DNA of 64,000 bases, taken from assembly GCF_001655685.1 (NCBI RefSeq), contig NZ_LYVF01000013.1:62001-126000 (forward strand), read 5' to 3'. Source of the stretch: Desulfotomaculum copahuensis (lineage in GTDB: Bacteria > Bacillota > Desulfotomaculia > Desulfotomaculales > Desulfovirgulaceae). Numbering within the stretch: position 1 is the first letter of the stretch; each line of letters opens with the position of its first letter. Position numbers and translations under genes: made by a program. Shown one piece after another: positions 16,621-25,419 of the stretch. The notes beneath the pieces are model-generated. The model saw nothing but the letters and a program-made list of their open reading frames with translations, did not search any database and was not told the origin of the DNA.

Positions 16621-16725
16621 ATAGCCGGGACGGGCGGACATGGCGGAAGCCCGGCTTTTGCCGGGCTTCCGGGGTGTATTCGTTTTCCTTGCGGGCGTTT
16701 TGCCCGCCCCGCCGGGAAAAACTCC

Positions 16726-17172
16726 TTACAGGGGCGGAATGGTGGCCTGGGGCGGAGGCGGCGGGGGCGGGGGCATCATGGCGGGCTGCCGGCGCCCGTC
16801 CCCCTTGAAGAGGGACTCCAGTTGGGAAATCAGCTGGGGGGCCAGGTCCACCAACCGGTCCACGAGCATGTTGCCATCCACGGGCAACATGCGGATCTGT
16901 CCCTTACCGACCACCAGGAAGCCCACCGGCTGCACGGAAACCCCGGCCCCGCTGCCCCCGCCGAAGAAAGGCGTCTGCTCCGTCACGCCGGCCTGCTGGG
17001 GTTCCAGTTCCCCGCCGCCGGCGCCGAAGCCGCAGGCCACCCGGGAGATGGGGATAATCACCGTACCGTCGGGCGTTTCCACCGGATCCCCGACCACAGT
17101 GTTCACATCGGTCATCTGTTTGATGCTTTCCATAGCTGTTTTCATTAAACCTTCAATCGGGTGTTCGGGCAT
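16726..17172 (-). CDS. gerW: Sporulation protein GerW (YtfJ)
   Basis: 148 residues. The YtfJ core is IEGLMKTAMESIKQMTDVNTVVGDPV followed by VIIPISRVACGFGAGGGE and GSGAGVSVQPVGFLVV. The B. subtilis protein is made in the forespore and is needed for normal germination. The C-terminus ends in a short tail with eight consecutive prolines, which I do not recall in the usual family member. The open frame is longer upstream, but the ATG at 17172 fits the family start and follows AAGGGGTGAG. It is 7 nt after the ytfI-like gene, so the two form an operon ended by a strong terminator. Confidence 0.92.
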   Translation of the reverse strand: MPEHPIEGLMKTAMESIKQMTDVNTVVGDPVETPDGTVIIPISRVACGFGAGGGELEPQQAGVTEQTPFFGGGSGAGVSVQPVGFLVVGKGQIRMLPVDGNMLVDRLVDLAPQLISQLESLFKGDGRRQPAMMPPPPPPPPQATIPPL

Positions 17173-17179
17173 GGTAAGC

Positions 17180-17869
17180 TCACCCCTTTGGAAGTTTGTG
17201 TCCGGCCAATCTGTCCTGGATGCCGCCAAGCATGTACAACACAGCCATACGCAGGGCAGCGATCATAATATGACCTGTTCTGACAGTAAATATGCAGTCC
17301 AGATCCACGGCCAGCACCGGAGTGGTGAAACTGGGCATGACCACCAGTTCCGGCCGCACCGGGGACGGGCGCAAAAAGCGGTACAGGGCGGTAACGGCCG
17401 TCCCTTTCAGTGACCATAACCCGCCCGTGGCCAGACCGGTAGCGGCGGCGTCGGACAGTCCGATCAAGGTGCGCCAGCGCACGCGCCGCGGCTGCACCTG
17501 GCGGAGCAGGCAGCGCACCGCCGGCCAGAGCCTTTTCCCCAAACGGAGCCACCGTCTTGCCTGCCGCAGCAGGACCGGTAGATCGGGCCTGGTCAGGCAC
17601 TTTTTCTCCATGGCCGGGGGCGGTCCGGCGCGCCCTTCCAGCCGGGCACGCAGCTTGATCGCCGGACGGGAAAAACGGCGGGCTAAATCAATAGCGGGCA
17701 AGGCCAGTTGATAACCCAATCCCGGCCAGATTTTCAGGTTCAACTCCAGCCGGTCGTCATGCCCGCGCCGCTGGTAACTGACCTGCAAGGTCAGCGGCAG
17801 TGCGGCCAGGAGCAACAAAAGAACAACCGGCACAAGCAAGACCCAGAGCAGCACAAACAAGCTCACCAT
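17180..17869 (-). CDS. DUF2953 membrane-anchored protein (YtfI-like)
   Basis: About 229 residues. The N-terminus is one long hydrophobic helix (VSLFVLLWVLLVPVVLLLLLAAL), probably a membrane anchor, followed by a basic domain ending in TGHIMIAALRMAVLYMLGG. Position directly before gerW and general layout match ytfI of Bacillus, whose function is unknown. The start is uncertain: a further ATG lies 12 codons upstream at 17905. The ATG at 17869 was chosen because it begins at the membrane helix and has GGGG close by. Confidence 0.78.
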   Translation of the reverse strand: MVSLFVLLWVLLVPVVLLLLLAALPLTLQVSYQRRGHDDRLELNLKIWPGLGYQLALPAIDLARRFSRPAIKLRARLEGRAGPPPAMEKKCLTRPDLPVLLRQARRWLRLGKRLWPAVRCLLRQVQPRRVRWRTLIGLSDAAATGLATGGLWSLKGTAVTALYRFLRPSPVRPELVVMPSFTTPVLAVDLDCIFTVRTGHIMIAALRMAVLYMLGGIQDRLAGHKLPKG

Positions 17870-17877
17870 CCCCGGCA

Positions 17878-18264
17878 CTATTCTGCCGCCGCTGGAAAAA
17901 TGCATACATCAATCCGTGGCGGTGAACTTTCACGGAACGGCATTGTCCGCCCCACTCCGCCCGGCGGAATCCCGCCTGCACAGGCGGGAAGATTAACGGC
18001 GGCCGGTTGATACAACAGGCAAATCCACTGCTGATGAATAGACATAGCCGGGTTGGAATTTATGACATGAATTTCAGTTTCAAGCCCTTTAGCGAGTATC
18101 GTGGCAATGGTTTTTAACGCACCAGCGCTGTGTAAGTTATTGCCATTTGCCGGGAAATCCGTTCCCGCCCCCGGACGGAACGAAGGCGGTAATGCAGTCA
18201 TCCAAGGAGCACCTGCACCCGGTCCCGGGTAGCGGCGATCACCGGTCCGGCGCGGTAAAAGCAG
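17878..18264. other. Gap with a partial duplication and an unassigned AT-richer stretch
   Basis: About 390 bp between the ytfI-like gene and the lipoprotein gene. A 29-bp block at 18194-18222 closely repeats the last codons of the lipoprotein gene (18263-18291), so a partial tandem duplication occurred. On the minus strand 18050-18150 is AT-richer and encodes an open stretch (SAGALKTIATILAKG) that I cannot place. It may be a gene remnant. Confidence 0.4.
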
Positions 18265-19086
18265 TCATCTGATGGTCACCTGCACCCGGGAGAGCAGTTT
18301 TTCCTGTCCCCCATCCACGGCCAGGACTTCCACATAGCCGGTTTGCGGGGAAGCCGGCGCGGTGTAGTGGAGCGTGGTTTCAAACGGCCCCATGTGACCG
18401 GCGGGTACTTTCACCGGCGCCCCGGCCAGCGTGTGCCCCCGGCCGTCCACCAGGCTGATATGCAGTTCGCCGCCGGGATGGCGTCCCTGACCGCTCACTT
18501 TTACCGGACTGGTAATGGTGCTGCCCGCCGCGGGTGTGCTGATCGCAGCCAACCCGGCGGTAGCGGCTGGCGGGGCGGGGGACGGCCGTGCGCCGGACGG
18601 AGGCGGCGCGGCCGGAACGTGCGCGGGACGGCTGAAGGTAAACCCGACGCCGTTAATGGTGCGGTCCAGTTTGCCCACCCGGGCGATAGTGAGTACCGGG
18701 CCGGCGGGTGCGGCCGGAACCGCCGCCTGCCTGGTGTATTTGACCTTCACCTCCAGCCAGGTGAAGTTGTCCCGCGGTATGCGCTGTACTACATCATTGA
18801 TCTCCGCCTTCAACCGGCGCGCCTGCGGCCCCTGGTTAAGCAGCAGGTAGGTGTCCGTGCCGGTACGTACCCAGGCCGTGCCGGCGGTGTTTCCCATGGC
18901 TTTGGCCACATCTTTCACTTCATCGGGCGCTTTGGCCGGATCCACCCGGTCAAAGGAGATGCTCTTTTCCGCCGGCACCACCACTGTGCGCGGCTGGGCC
19001 GGCGGAACCGGCTTGCGGGCGGCCGTACATCCGCCGAACAGCAACCCGGCTATGACGACAAGCAATAACAATGAAAAACGGCGCAA
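18265..19086 (-). CDS. Lipoprotein with a C-terminal Gmad2 (spore-germination immunoglobulin-like) domain
   Basis: 273 residues. The N-terminus is a lipoprotein signal (LRRFSLLLLVVIAGLLFGGC), with the lipidated cysteine in the lipobox LFGGC. A central domain of about 120 residues and a Pro/Ala-rich linker follow. The C-terminal domain (ISTPAAGSTITSPVKVSGQ to the end) matches Gmad2, often found with GerM-like domains in sporulation proteins. The frame is open far upstream, but the TTG at 19086 directly precedes the signal peptide and has GGAAGGGGG before it. That ribosome site is buried in a 12-bp hairpin. A role in the spore envelope is inferred from domain and neighbours. Confidence 0.75.
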   Translation of the reverse strand: MRRFSLLLLVVIAGLLFGGCTAARKPVPPAQPRTVVVPAEKSISFDRVDPAKAPDEVKDVAKAMGNTAGTAWVRTGTDTYLLLNQGPQARRLKAEINDVVQRIPRDNFTWLEVKVKYTRQAAVPAAPAGPVLTIARVGKLDRTINGVGFTFSRPAHVPAAPPPSGARPSPAPPAATAGLAAISTPAAGSTITSPVKVSGQGRHPGGELHISLVDGRGHTLAGAPVKVPAGHMGPFETTLHYTAPASPQTGYVEVLAVDGGQEKLLSRVQVTIR

Positions 19087-19095
19087 ATTAAAATT

Positions 19096-19136
19096 CCCCC
19101 TTCCGGATCTTTTTAACAGTATCTTCCGGAAGGGGG
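19096..19136 (-). promoter_or_regulatory. Long hairpin sequestering the ribosome site of the lipoprotein gene
   Basis: A perfect 12-bp inverted repeat (CCCCCTTCCGGA and TCCGGAAGGGGG, 17-nt loop) ends 9 nt before the start codon. On the mRNA the 3' arm contains the Shine-Dalgarno sequence GGAAGGGGG, so folding would block translation. There is no T-tract, so it is not an intrinsic terminator on this strand. Confidence 0.6.
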
Positions 19137-19398
19137 TTAAACATGTATACCAGATATTTCTGCTCATGGCAACAAGTGTCTTTTGCCGTGTCCAACGCCC
19201 GTTTAAAGTGCGGCCGCAGCCAGCCCTGCCTTGGGCATCACCGCACACATTCTTCCTGCACAAACAGGCAGTTCAAGATGGGTTAAACGGAATCATGCCA
19301 ATCTATGGCTAAAGGCTCCATCCGCACAACCTGCACACCCGCCGCTCGCCCGCCCTCCCGCCACCCGGGCGGGAATGCCGGCTGCCGGTCGATGATCC
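19137..19398. other. Intergenic region downstream of trpS
   Basis: No gene that I can support. It is GC-rich near trpS, with CCCGCC/GGCGGG-type inverted repeats (about 19348-19375). scpA and scpB, which often occur near here in related genomes, are absent. Confidence 0.4.
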
Positions 19399-20382
19399 TT
19401 AAATCTGCATGGCCTCCCGGACCAGGGCCATGGTCTTTTGCGCTTCCTCCCGGGCGCGCCGGGCGCCCTCGCGCAGCACTTCCTCCACGTAGCCGAGACG
19501 GGCCATAATTTCCCGCCGCCGCTCCCGGATCGGCCCCAACATAGCATCCAAACCGCCGGCCAGCAGCTTTTTGCAGGCCACGCAGCCGATCCGGCCGCCC
19601 CGGCAATCCGCTTCAATTTCAGCCAGACGCTCCCGGGTGTAAATGCCATGGTATTTGTGCACCACGCATACCTCCGGGTGTCCCGGGTCGGTCTTGCGGA
19701 TGCGCGCCGGGTCGGTGACCATGGCATTGACCTGGCGGTAAACTTCCTCCGGTTCGGCCACCAGGCCGATGTCATTGGCGTAGCTTTTGCTCATTTTCCG
19801 TCCGTCCACTCCGGGCAGCACGGAAACCTGCGCCAGCAGCGCCTTTGGTTCGGGGAAAACCGGCCGGTACAGGTGGTTGAAGCGCCGGGCCAGTTCCCGG
19901 CACAGTTCCAGGTGGGGCACCTGGTCCTCGCCCACCGGCACGCCGCCGGCCCGGTAGAGCAATATGTCGGCGGACATGAGCACCGGATATCCCAGGAAAC
20001 CGTACGTCATGATGTCCTTGCCCTGTTCCTGGAACTGCTGCACCTGGTCCTTGTAAGTGGGCACCCGTTCCAGCCAGCCCAAAGGAGTAAACATGGAAAA
20101 CAACAGGTGCAGTTCGGCCGTTTCCGGCACGTCCGACTGAACGAAAACCACGCTTTTTTCCGGGTCGATGCCCACGGCCAGCCAGGCGGCAATCATCTCT
20201 TTGATATTTTCTTTGATCCCCGCGGTCTGATCAAAAGCGGTGGTCAGAGCGTGCCAGTCGGCGGCAAAAAAGAAGCACTGGTTTTCCTTTTGCAATTCAA
20301 GCCAGTTTTCCAGCACGCTCAGGTGGCCGATGTGCAGCCGGCCGGTGGAACGCATACCGCTTAAGATTCTGCCTTTGGTCAT
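19399..20382 (-). CDS. trpS: Tryptophanyl-tRNA synthetase
   Basis: 327 residues, the usual bacterial length. Class I signatures are the HIGH motif (STGRLHIGHLS, residues 12-22) and KMSKS (DGRKMSKSYAND, near 195). It charges tRNA-Trp with tryptophan. The tRNA-binding helical C-terminus is complete. ATG at 20382 after AAGGAAG. No T-box leader was recognised in the 195 nt upstream, only an AT-rich stretch and a CCGGACCGG/CCGGTCCGG inverted repeat. The gene is downstream of the site-2 protease gene, as in many related Firmicutes. Confidence 0.96.
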   Translation of the reverse strand: MTKGRILSGMRSTGRLHIGHLSVLENWLELQKENQCFFFAADWHALTTAFDQTAGIKENIKEMIAAWLAVGIDPEKSVVFVQSDVPETAELHLLFSMFTPLGWLERVPTYKDQVQQFQEQGKDIMTYGFLGYPVLMSADILLYRAGGVPVGEDQVPHLELCRELARRFNHLYRPVFPEPKALLAQVSVLPGVDGRKMSKSYANDIGLVAEPEEVYRQVNAMVTDPARIRKTDPGHPEVCVVHKYHGIYTRERLAEIEADCRGGRIGCVACKKLLAGGLDAMLGPIRERRREIMARLGYVEEVLREGARRAREEAQKTMALVREAMQI

Positions 20383-20577
20383 GACAATGACTTCCTTCCC
20401 GCTATATTTTTAATTAAAAAATTTACCGGCCTTAAATGCGAAAATGGCCGCCTTTGAGGTGGTGGCCGGACCGGAACAGCAACTGGTGCCGGTCCGGTAC
20501 GAAACACGACCGGTGCTTTCAGTAAGCGAGCCGGCAGCGCGAATCGCGCGCCGGGCTGGGTTCAAAAATCACGGCCG

Positions 20578-21210
20578 TCAGGGCGAAAGAACCGACAGGG
20601 CGTTGGCCAGGCCGAGCAGCAGCCGGTAGACGGGAAAGATGATCCAGCCCAGCACCCGGCCGATCACACCGGTGAACAGAAGAAACAACAATACAATGGT
20701 GCCGTACTGCTCCAGGCCGTAGATCCACCGCTGGCTGCCCGGCAAGAGGCCGGCCAGGATCTTGGAGCCGTCCAGGGGCGGCACGGGAATCAGGTTGAAG
20801 ATGGCCAGCACCACATTGATCTGGATCAGGGCGCTCAATATTTCCTGCCCGTAAGGGAGCTTCCAGCCCCCCAACCCGAGCAGCACCGCGCCCAGTACGG
20901 CCAGCAGCAGGTTGGTGGCCGGACCGGCCAGAGAAACCAGCATCATACCCCGCCTGCGGTCGCCGCGGAAATTGAAGGGGTTCACCGGCACCGGTTTGGC
21001 CCAGCCGAAACCGGCCACAAAGAGCAGGATCAACCCGATGATATCCACGTGCGCCGCCGGGTTCAGCGTGAGCCGCCCCTGATCGCGCGCCGTGTGATCG
21101 CCCATCCGGTAGGCCGTCCAGCCGTGGGCCAGTTCGTGCAGCGTCAGCCCCAGCACGATGCCGGGCAGCATGAGCCCCATTTGATAAAAGCTGGGGATGT
21201 TAAACATCAT
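20578..21210 (-). CDS. Site-2 protease family (M50) membrane peptidase
   Basis: 210 residues with about six membrane helices. The zinc site is HELAH (residues 25-29) with the third ligand in NLIPVPPLDGSKI (near 140). These are the small, minimal intramembrane proteases (YwhC/FtsH-independent type) whose substrate is unknown. The start overlaps the end of the tRNA nucleotidyltransferase gene by 11 bp, implying coupling. The position next to trpS is common in the Desulfotomaculum group. Confidence 0.9.
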   Translation of the reverse strand: MMFNIPSFYQMGLMLPGIVLGLTLHELAHGWTAYRMGDHTARDQGRLTLNPAAHVDIIGLILLFVAGFGWAKPVPVNPFNFRGDRRRGMMLVSLAGPATNLLLAVLGAVLLGLGGWKLPYGQEILSALIQINVVLAIFNLIPVPPLDGSKILAGLLPGSQRWIYGLEQYGTIVLLFLLFTGVIGRVLGWIIFPVYRLLLGLANALSVLSP

Positions 21211-23848
21211 TATCCTCCCCCCGGCGCCGGTTTAAAAATTCCTGCACAAAAACCTTCTCCTCCGCCTCGCTTTTCACCCGGCCCTCCAGGCGCGCCTGCC
21301 ACACCGCGTCCAGCGCCCGCCGGAAAAGCGGCCCCGGACGGTAACCCAGGCTTTTGATGTACATGCCGGTGATTTGCGGCCGGCTGTCCCGGATCAGGGT
21401 CAACAACTGCCGCAGGCGCTGCCGCATCCAGTCCTCGTCCAGGATGGCCAGCAGCAGCGGGTAGGATTCCCGGGGCAGTTCCATCAAGGCCCGGGCCAGT
21501 TCCACCACCCCACCCTGATCCGGCGCCCGCCAGACCAGTTCCAGCGTGCGGCGCCAGCCGGTCACGGTGGCGAGCACCTTTTCCGTCTGCCGCTTGTTCA
21601 GGTGATAAAGCGCACACAGTTCCGCGGCCTCCGGCGCTTTTGTCCAGTGCAGGGCGGCGATGAAATAACACAGCCAGCACGCCTCGCCGGGCACCGGGAA
21701 ATCCCAGTCCGCCAGCGTCTGCATGGCCCGGTGCAGGCCGTGCAGCACCGGCTGCACTTCCCAGTAGGTCACTCCGGGGAAAACATAGGGCCAAATCTGC
21801 AATTCGTCCAGGCGGGCGAGCATGCGGCCGGCTTCCGGTTCGTTCATGATATGCATCAATTCGTCCCACAACCGTTCCCGGGAAACACGGGCCAGCACTT
21901 CCCGGCGCACGGCCTCGCGCAGCAGCCGGCCGGTCTGCGATTCCAGGTTGAAGTGGTAGCGCTGTTCAAAGCGCACCGCGCGCAGAATGCGGGTGGGATC
22001 CTCGATGAAGCTCAGGTTGTATAAAACGCGCACCAGACCGTACTGCAAGTCTTCCTGGCCGCCGAAATAATCGATCAGGTCGCCGAAGCGATCGTCATTC
22101 AAGGCCACCGCCATGGCATTGAAGGTGAAGTCGCGGCGGTACAAGTCCTGGCGCAGGGAAGAGCTCTCCACCCGGGGCAGCGCGGCCGGGTACTCATAGA
22201 ATTCCACCCGGGCGGTGGCTACGTCGATTTTAAACCCGGCCGGGAAAATCACCTCGGCCGTACCGAAATTGTGGTGCGCACGCACCCGGGCGTTGTATTC
22301 GCCGGCCAGCGCTCCGGCCAGGGCGATACCGTCCCCTTCCACCACCAGGTCGACATCCAGGTTTTTCACCCCTAAAATGATGTCCCGCACCACACCCCCG
22401 GCGCCATAGAGCTGAAAGCCCAGCACGGCGGCCAACTCCCCGGCCCGCCGGATGATCCCCCACATCTCCGGGTCCAGGTTCTGCTGCATCAGCTCGGCAA
22501 TGTTGCGCTGATGGCCGGATAAGCGCGGGCCGGCGGAGTAAACCACGTGGTGACGGGGCTGCAGCTGGCCGTGCAGTGTGCGCAGCACATCGGTGCGGGA
22601 GACAATGCCGACCAGCCGGCCGTTTTCCACCACCGGCAGGCGGCCGATATCATGCTCGATCATCAACTGCTGCACTTCAGCCACCGGCAGATCCGGCGCC
22701 ACCGAAATCACGCTGTGGGTCATAAAGCCCTTCACCGGCGCGTGGCCCAGCCCGTGATGAGTTGCCTTCTCCACGTCCCGCCGGGAGATCACCCCGACCA
22801 GCCGGTCGCCGTCCACCACCGGCAGCCCGGTGTGCCCATAGCGCAGCATGACGTGCCCGGTCTCGCTGATCGAAGCACCGGACGGCACGGTTTTCACCGG
22901 ACTGGACATAATCCCGGCCGCGGTCAGGGGCGGACGCACCTTTTCCCGGATCGCGGCCATCAATTGTTCCGTCACCGCAGTCACGGCCGCCCCCTTGATC
23001 ACCGCCGAGGCGGCCGCCGGGTGGCCGCCCCCGCCCATGGGCGCCAGGATTTCCCGTACATCCACCTGGGCCACATTGCTGCGCCCGACCACATGCACCC
23101 GGTCCTCCATCTCCACCACCGTAAAAACGGCATCCATGTGCTCGATCTCCGAGATGGTGTGGGTGAGCAGGGCCAGCCCGACCACAAACTCATCCACCGC
23201 CGCCGTGGCCAGGAGGATTTTCACGCCATTGACCTGGTGGTGCCGGGCGGAAACGAGCAGCATTTTGAGCAGTTCCTTCTGCTCCCCGGTCAGCGGCCGG
23301 CCGAGGAAATCAGCCACCACCCCCAGGTTGGCGCCCTTCTCCAGCAGGAAGGCCACCGCCGCCACATCCCGGGGCGTGGTGCTGGTGAACAGCAGGGAAC
23401 CGGTGTCGCCGTAAATGCCCAGCACCAGGATGGTCGCCTCCACCGGAGTGACCGGCAGACCGGCTTCCCGGATGCGCTCCACCAGCAGGGTGGCCGTCGC
23501 CCCCACCGGTTCGACCACCTCCAGTGAACCGTGCGCGTCGCCCTCCGCCCGGGGATGATGGTCATAAATATGTACGTCCACTTTCGGGCGGTCCAGCACA
23601 TCGGCCAGCTTGCCCAGGCGGCGCGGGCTCTTGGTATCGACCAGAATCACCCGCCGCACCCGGTCCGGATCGATATCCTTGACATTGCGCACCACCAGCG
23701 TGTCCTTATGCAGGGCCATGAACTCTTCCACATTACGGGAGAGCTTGCCCGGAAAAACAAGCACCGCTTCCGGATAAAGCTTTTGAGCGGCCACCATGGC
23801 CGACAGCGCATCCAGATCGGTATTGGTGTGCGAAGTGATGATCTCCAT
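21200..23848 (-). CDS. tRNA nucleotidyltransferase fused to DHH and CBS domains
   Basis: 882 residues in three parts. The N-terminus is a DHH/DHHA1 phosphoesterase (TNTDLDALSAM near residue 8, IYDHHPRAEGD near 97). Two CBS domains follow (about 311 and 371), and the C-terminal half is a class II poly(A) polymerase/CCA-adding domain (GAGGVVRDIILG near 484 and the DVDLVVEGD metal site). Such fusions are known in Aquifex and several Firmicutes and may add CCA or only part of it to tRNA 3' ends. The CBS pair could sense adenine nucleotides. The frame is open 49 codons further, but the ATG at 23848 follows GGGGGAATGG and begins the DHH domain. Whether the phosphoesterase part still works is unknown. 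Confidence 0.9.
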   Translation of the reverse strand: MEIITSHTNTDLDALSAMVAAQKLYPEAVLVFPGKLSRNVEEFMALHKDTLVVRNVKDIDPDRVRRVILVDTKSPRRLGKLADVLDRPKVDVHIYDHHPRAEGDAHGSLEVVEPVGATATLLVERIREAGLPVTPVEATILVLGIYGDTGSLLFTSTTPRDVAAVAFLLEKGANLGVVADFLGRPLTGEQKELLKMLLVSARHHQVNGVKILLATAAVDEFVVGLALLTHTISEIEHMDAVFTVVEMEDRVHVVGRSNVAQVDVREILAPMGGGGHPAAASAVIKGAAVTAVTEQLMAAIREKVRPPLTAAGIMSSPVKTVPSGASISETGHVMLRYGHTGLPVVDGDRLVGVISRRDVEKATHHGLGHAPVKGFMTHSVISVAPDLPVAEVQQLMIEHDIGRLPVVENGRLVGIVSRTDVLRTLHGQLQPRHHVVYSAGPRLSGHQRNIAELMQQNLDPEMWGIIRRAGELAAVLGFQLYGAGGVVRDIILGVKNLDVDLVVEGDGIALAGALAGEYNARVRAHHNFGTAEVIFPAGFKIDVATARVEFYEYPAALPRVESSSLRQDLYRRDFTFNAMAVALNDDRFGDLIDYFGGQEDLQYGLVRVLYNLSFIEDPTRILRAVRFEQRYHFNLESQTGRLLREAVRREVLARVSRERLWDELMHIMNEPEAGRMLARLDELQIWPYVFPGVTYWEVQPVLHGLHRAMQTLADWDFPVPGEACWLCYFIAALHWTKAPEAAELCALYHLNKRQTEKVLATVTGWRRTLELVWRAPDQGGVVELARALMELPRESYPLLLAILDEDWMRQRLRQLLTLIRDSRPQITGMYIKSLGYRPGPLFRRALDAVWQARLEGRVKSEAEEKVFVQEFLNRRRGEDNDV

Positions 23849-23922
23849 CTGCCATTCCCCCGTACCCGGTAAAAAAACAAGGTTATTATACCATAATATA
23901 TTTTCCTTCAGCAATGCACAAG

Positions 23923-24008
23923 AAAAGGGGCGGTTCCATCCCCCCCCTTTTTGCGGCGCTCCGGGAAGGCTGGAACCGTCCCCTTTGGTGTTCACCCTTT
24001 GGTGTTCA
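23923..24008. repeat. REP/MITE-like imperfect inverted repeat with a 14-bp direct repeat
   Basis: AAAGGGGCGGTTCCA (23924-23938) and TGGAACCGTCCCCTTT (23971-23986) are inverted with one base missing. CCCTTTGGTGTTCA then occurs twice in tandem (23981-23994 and 23995-24008). The core is like the short GGGGACGGTTC-type repetitive elements I recall from many Clostridia. It lies between lysA and the nucleotidyltransferase gene. Confidence 0.6.
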
Positions 24009-24017
24009 AAAATATTT

Positions 24018-25361
24018 TCAGCGCACCGAAGCCACGTTCAGCCGGCGCTCCCGGCGCAGGCGCGCGGGGATGAGATCATTGCGCAGCAGGTCGCTGTAGG
24101 TTTCCCGTTCCACAATCAGGTCGGCCCGGCCGTCCGCCGCCAGCACCATGGCCGGCCTGGGCAGGCGGTTGTAGTTCATGGACATGGTATAGTTGTAGGC
24201 GCCGGTGCAGCTCACGGCCAGGATGTCGCCCGGTACCGCCCGGGGCAGACGGATGTCCCAGATGAGCATGTCGCCGGATTCACAGCATTTGCCGGCCACC
24301 GAAACCACCTCTTCCGGCGCCGCGCCGGCCCGGTTGGCCAGACAGGCCTCGTAGCGCGCCTGGTAGAGGGCCAGCCGCGGATTGTCCCCCATCCCGCCGT
24401 CCACGGCCACATATTTGCGTACGCCGGGAATGTCCTTGATCGCCCCCACGGTATACAGGGTGGTGCCGGCCGGACCGCTGATCGAACGACCAGGCTCCAC
24501 CAGCAGCCGCGGCACCGGCAGGTGATGAGCGACCGCCCTTTCCGTCAGCGCCTGCATCATCACATCCGCATATTCCTCCACCGGGCGGGGTTCGTCCCCG
24601 GCGGCGTAATAAATACCCAGTCCGCCGCCCATATCCAGCTCGGCCGGCGCCCAGCCCGTTTCCCGGTGCACCAGGGCGGCGAAGTCCATCATTACATTGA
24701 CGGCGTGCGCGTATGATTCCAGCTCAAAAACCTGGGAGCCGATGTGGCAGTGCAGTCCGTGCAGAACCAGGTGCTTTGAGGCCAGGGCGCGCTTGATCCC
24801 CTCCAGCGCCTGGCCGTTTTCAATCACCAGGCCGAATTTGCTGTCGATCTGACCGGTTTTGACATATTCATGGGTATGTGCTTCCACCCCCGGAGTCAGG
24901 CGCAGGATGACGCCGGCTCGCACATGCAGTTCGCCCGCCAGCCGTTCCAGCAACTCCAACTCGTACAGGTTATCCACCACAATGCGCCCCACCCGCCATT
25001 CCAGGGCCAGGCGCAGTTCCTGCGGCGATTTGTTGTTGCCGTGGAAATAGACCCGGGACATGGGGAAGCCGGCTTCTTGCGCCGTATACAGTTCACCGCC
25101 CGAAACCACGTCCAGGCCCAGTCCCTCTTCCTCCACCAACCGGGAAACGGCCAGGGTGAATAATGTTTTGGCGGCGTAAATGACCTGCCCGCCATGTCTT
25201 TCGGTAAAAGCACGGTAATAGGCGCGGCAGTTCTCCCGGAACAACTGTTCATCCACCACGTAAAGCGGCGTGCCGAACCGGGAAGCCAGTTCCACCGCGT
25301 CGCAGCCGCCGATTTCCAGGTATCCCCGGCCGTTCACCCGCATTGTGCCGTGCAGTTTCAT
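24018..25361 (-). CDS. lysA: Diaminopimelate decarboxylase
   Basis: 447 residues of the fold-III PLP decarboxylase family; converts meso-diaminopimelate to lysine and CO2. The PLP lysine is in VIYAAKTLFTLAV near residue 54 and the HGNNKSPQEL block is near 105. The glycine-rich phosphate site is DMGGGLGIYY near 227, and the substrate cysteine motif GKCCESGDML is near 355. The ATG at 25361 follows CAGGAGGGTAATTCA. The longer open frame upstream is the lysine riboswitch and not protein. It is monocistronic and regulated by that riboswitch. Confidence 0.95.
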   Translation of the reverse strand: MKLHGTMRVNGRGYLEIGGCDAVELASRFGTPLYVVDEQLFRENCRAYYRAFTERHGGQVIYAAKTLFTLAVSRLVEEEGLGLDVVSGGELYTAQEAGFPMSRVYFHGNNKSPQELRLALEWRVGRIVVDNLYELELLERLAGELHVRAGVILRLTPGVEAHTHEYVKTGQIDSKFGLVIENGQALEGIKRALASKHLVLHGLHCHIGSQVFELESYAHAVNVMMDFAALVHRETGWAPAELDMGGGLGIYYAAGDEPRPVEEYADVMMQALTERAVAHHLPVPRLLVEPGRSISGPAGTTLYTVGAIKDIPGVRKYVAVDGGMGDNPRLALYQARYEACLANRAGAAPEEVVSVAGKCCESGDMLIWDIRLPRAVPGDILAVSCTGAYNYTMSMNYNRLPRPAMVLAADGRADLIVERETYSDLLRNDLIPARLRRERRLNVASVR

Positions 25362-25419
25362 TGAATTACCCTCCTGCTGGTTTATATTACGCCCGGAAAT
25401 GACCATCGGTGCCGTCGGG

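Noticed and set aside
15371-16624. Long plus-strand ORF opposite the FAD oxidoreductase
   Set aside because: Antisense shadow with no motif; the minus-strand gene has clear FAD-binding motifs and a ribosome site.
17878-18201. ORF of 107 codons in the gap after ytfI
   Set aside because: One segment looked faintly like an HPr-type domain, but spacing is wrong, the start lacks a ribosome site and it overlaps repeats. Left as unassigned.
20383-20577. T-box leader for trpS
   Set aside because: No T-box sequence or specifier stem was seen; only AT-rich sequence and a GC palindrome.
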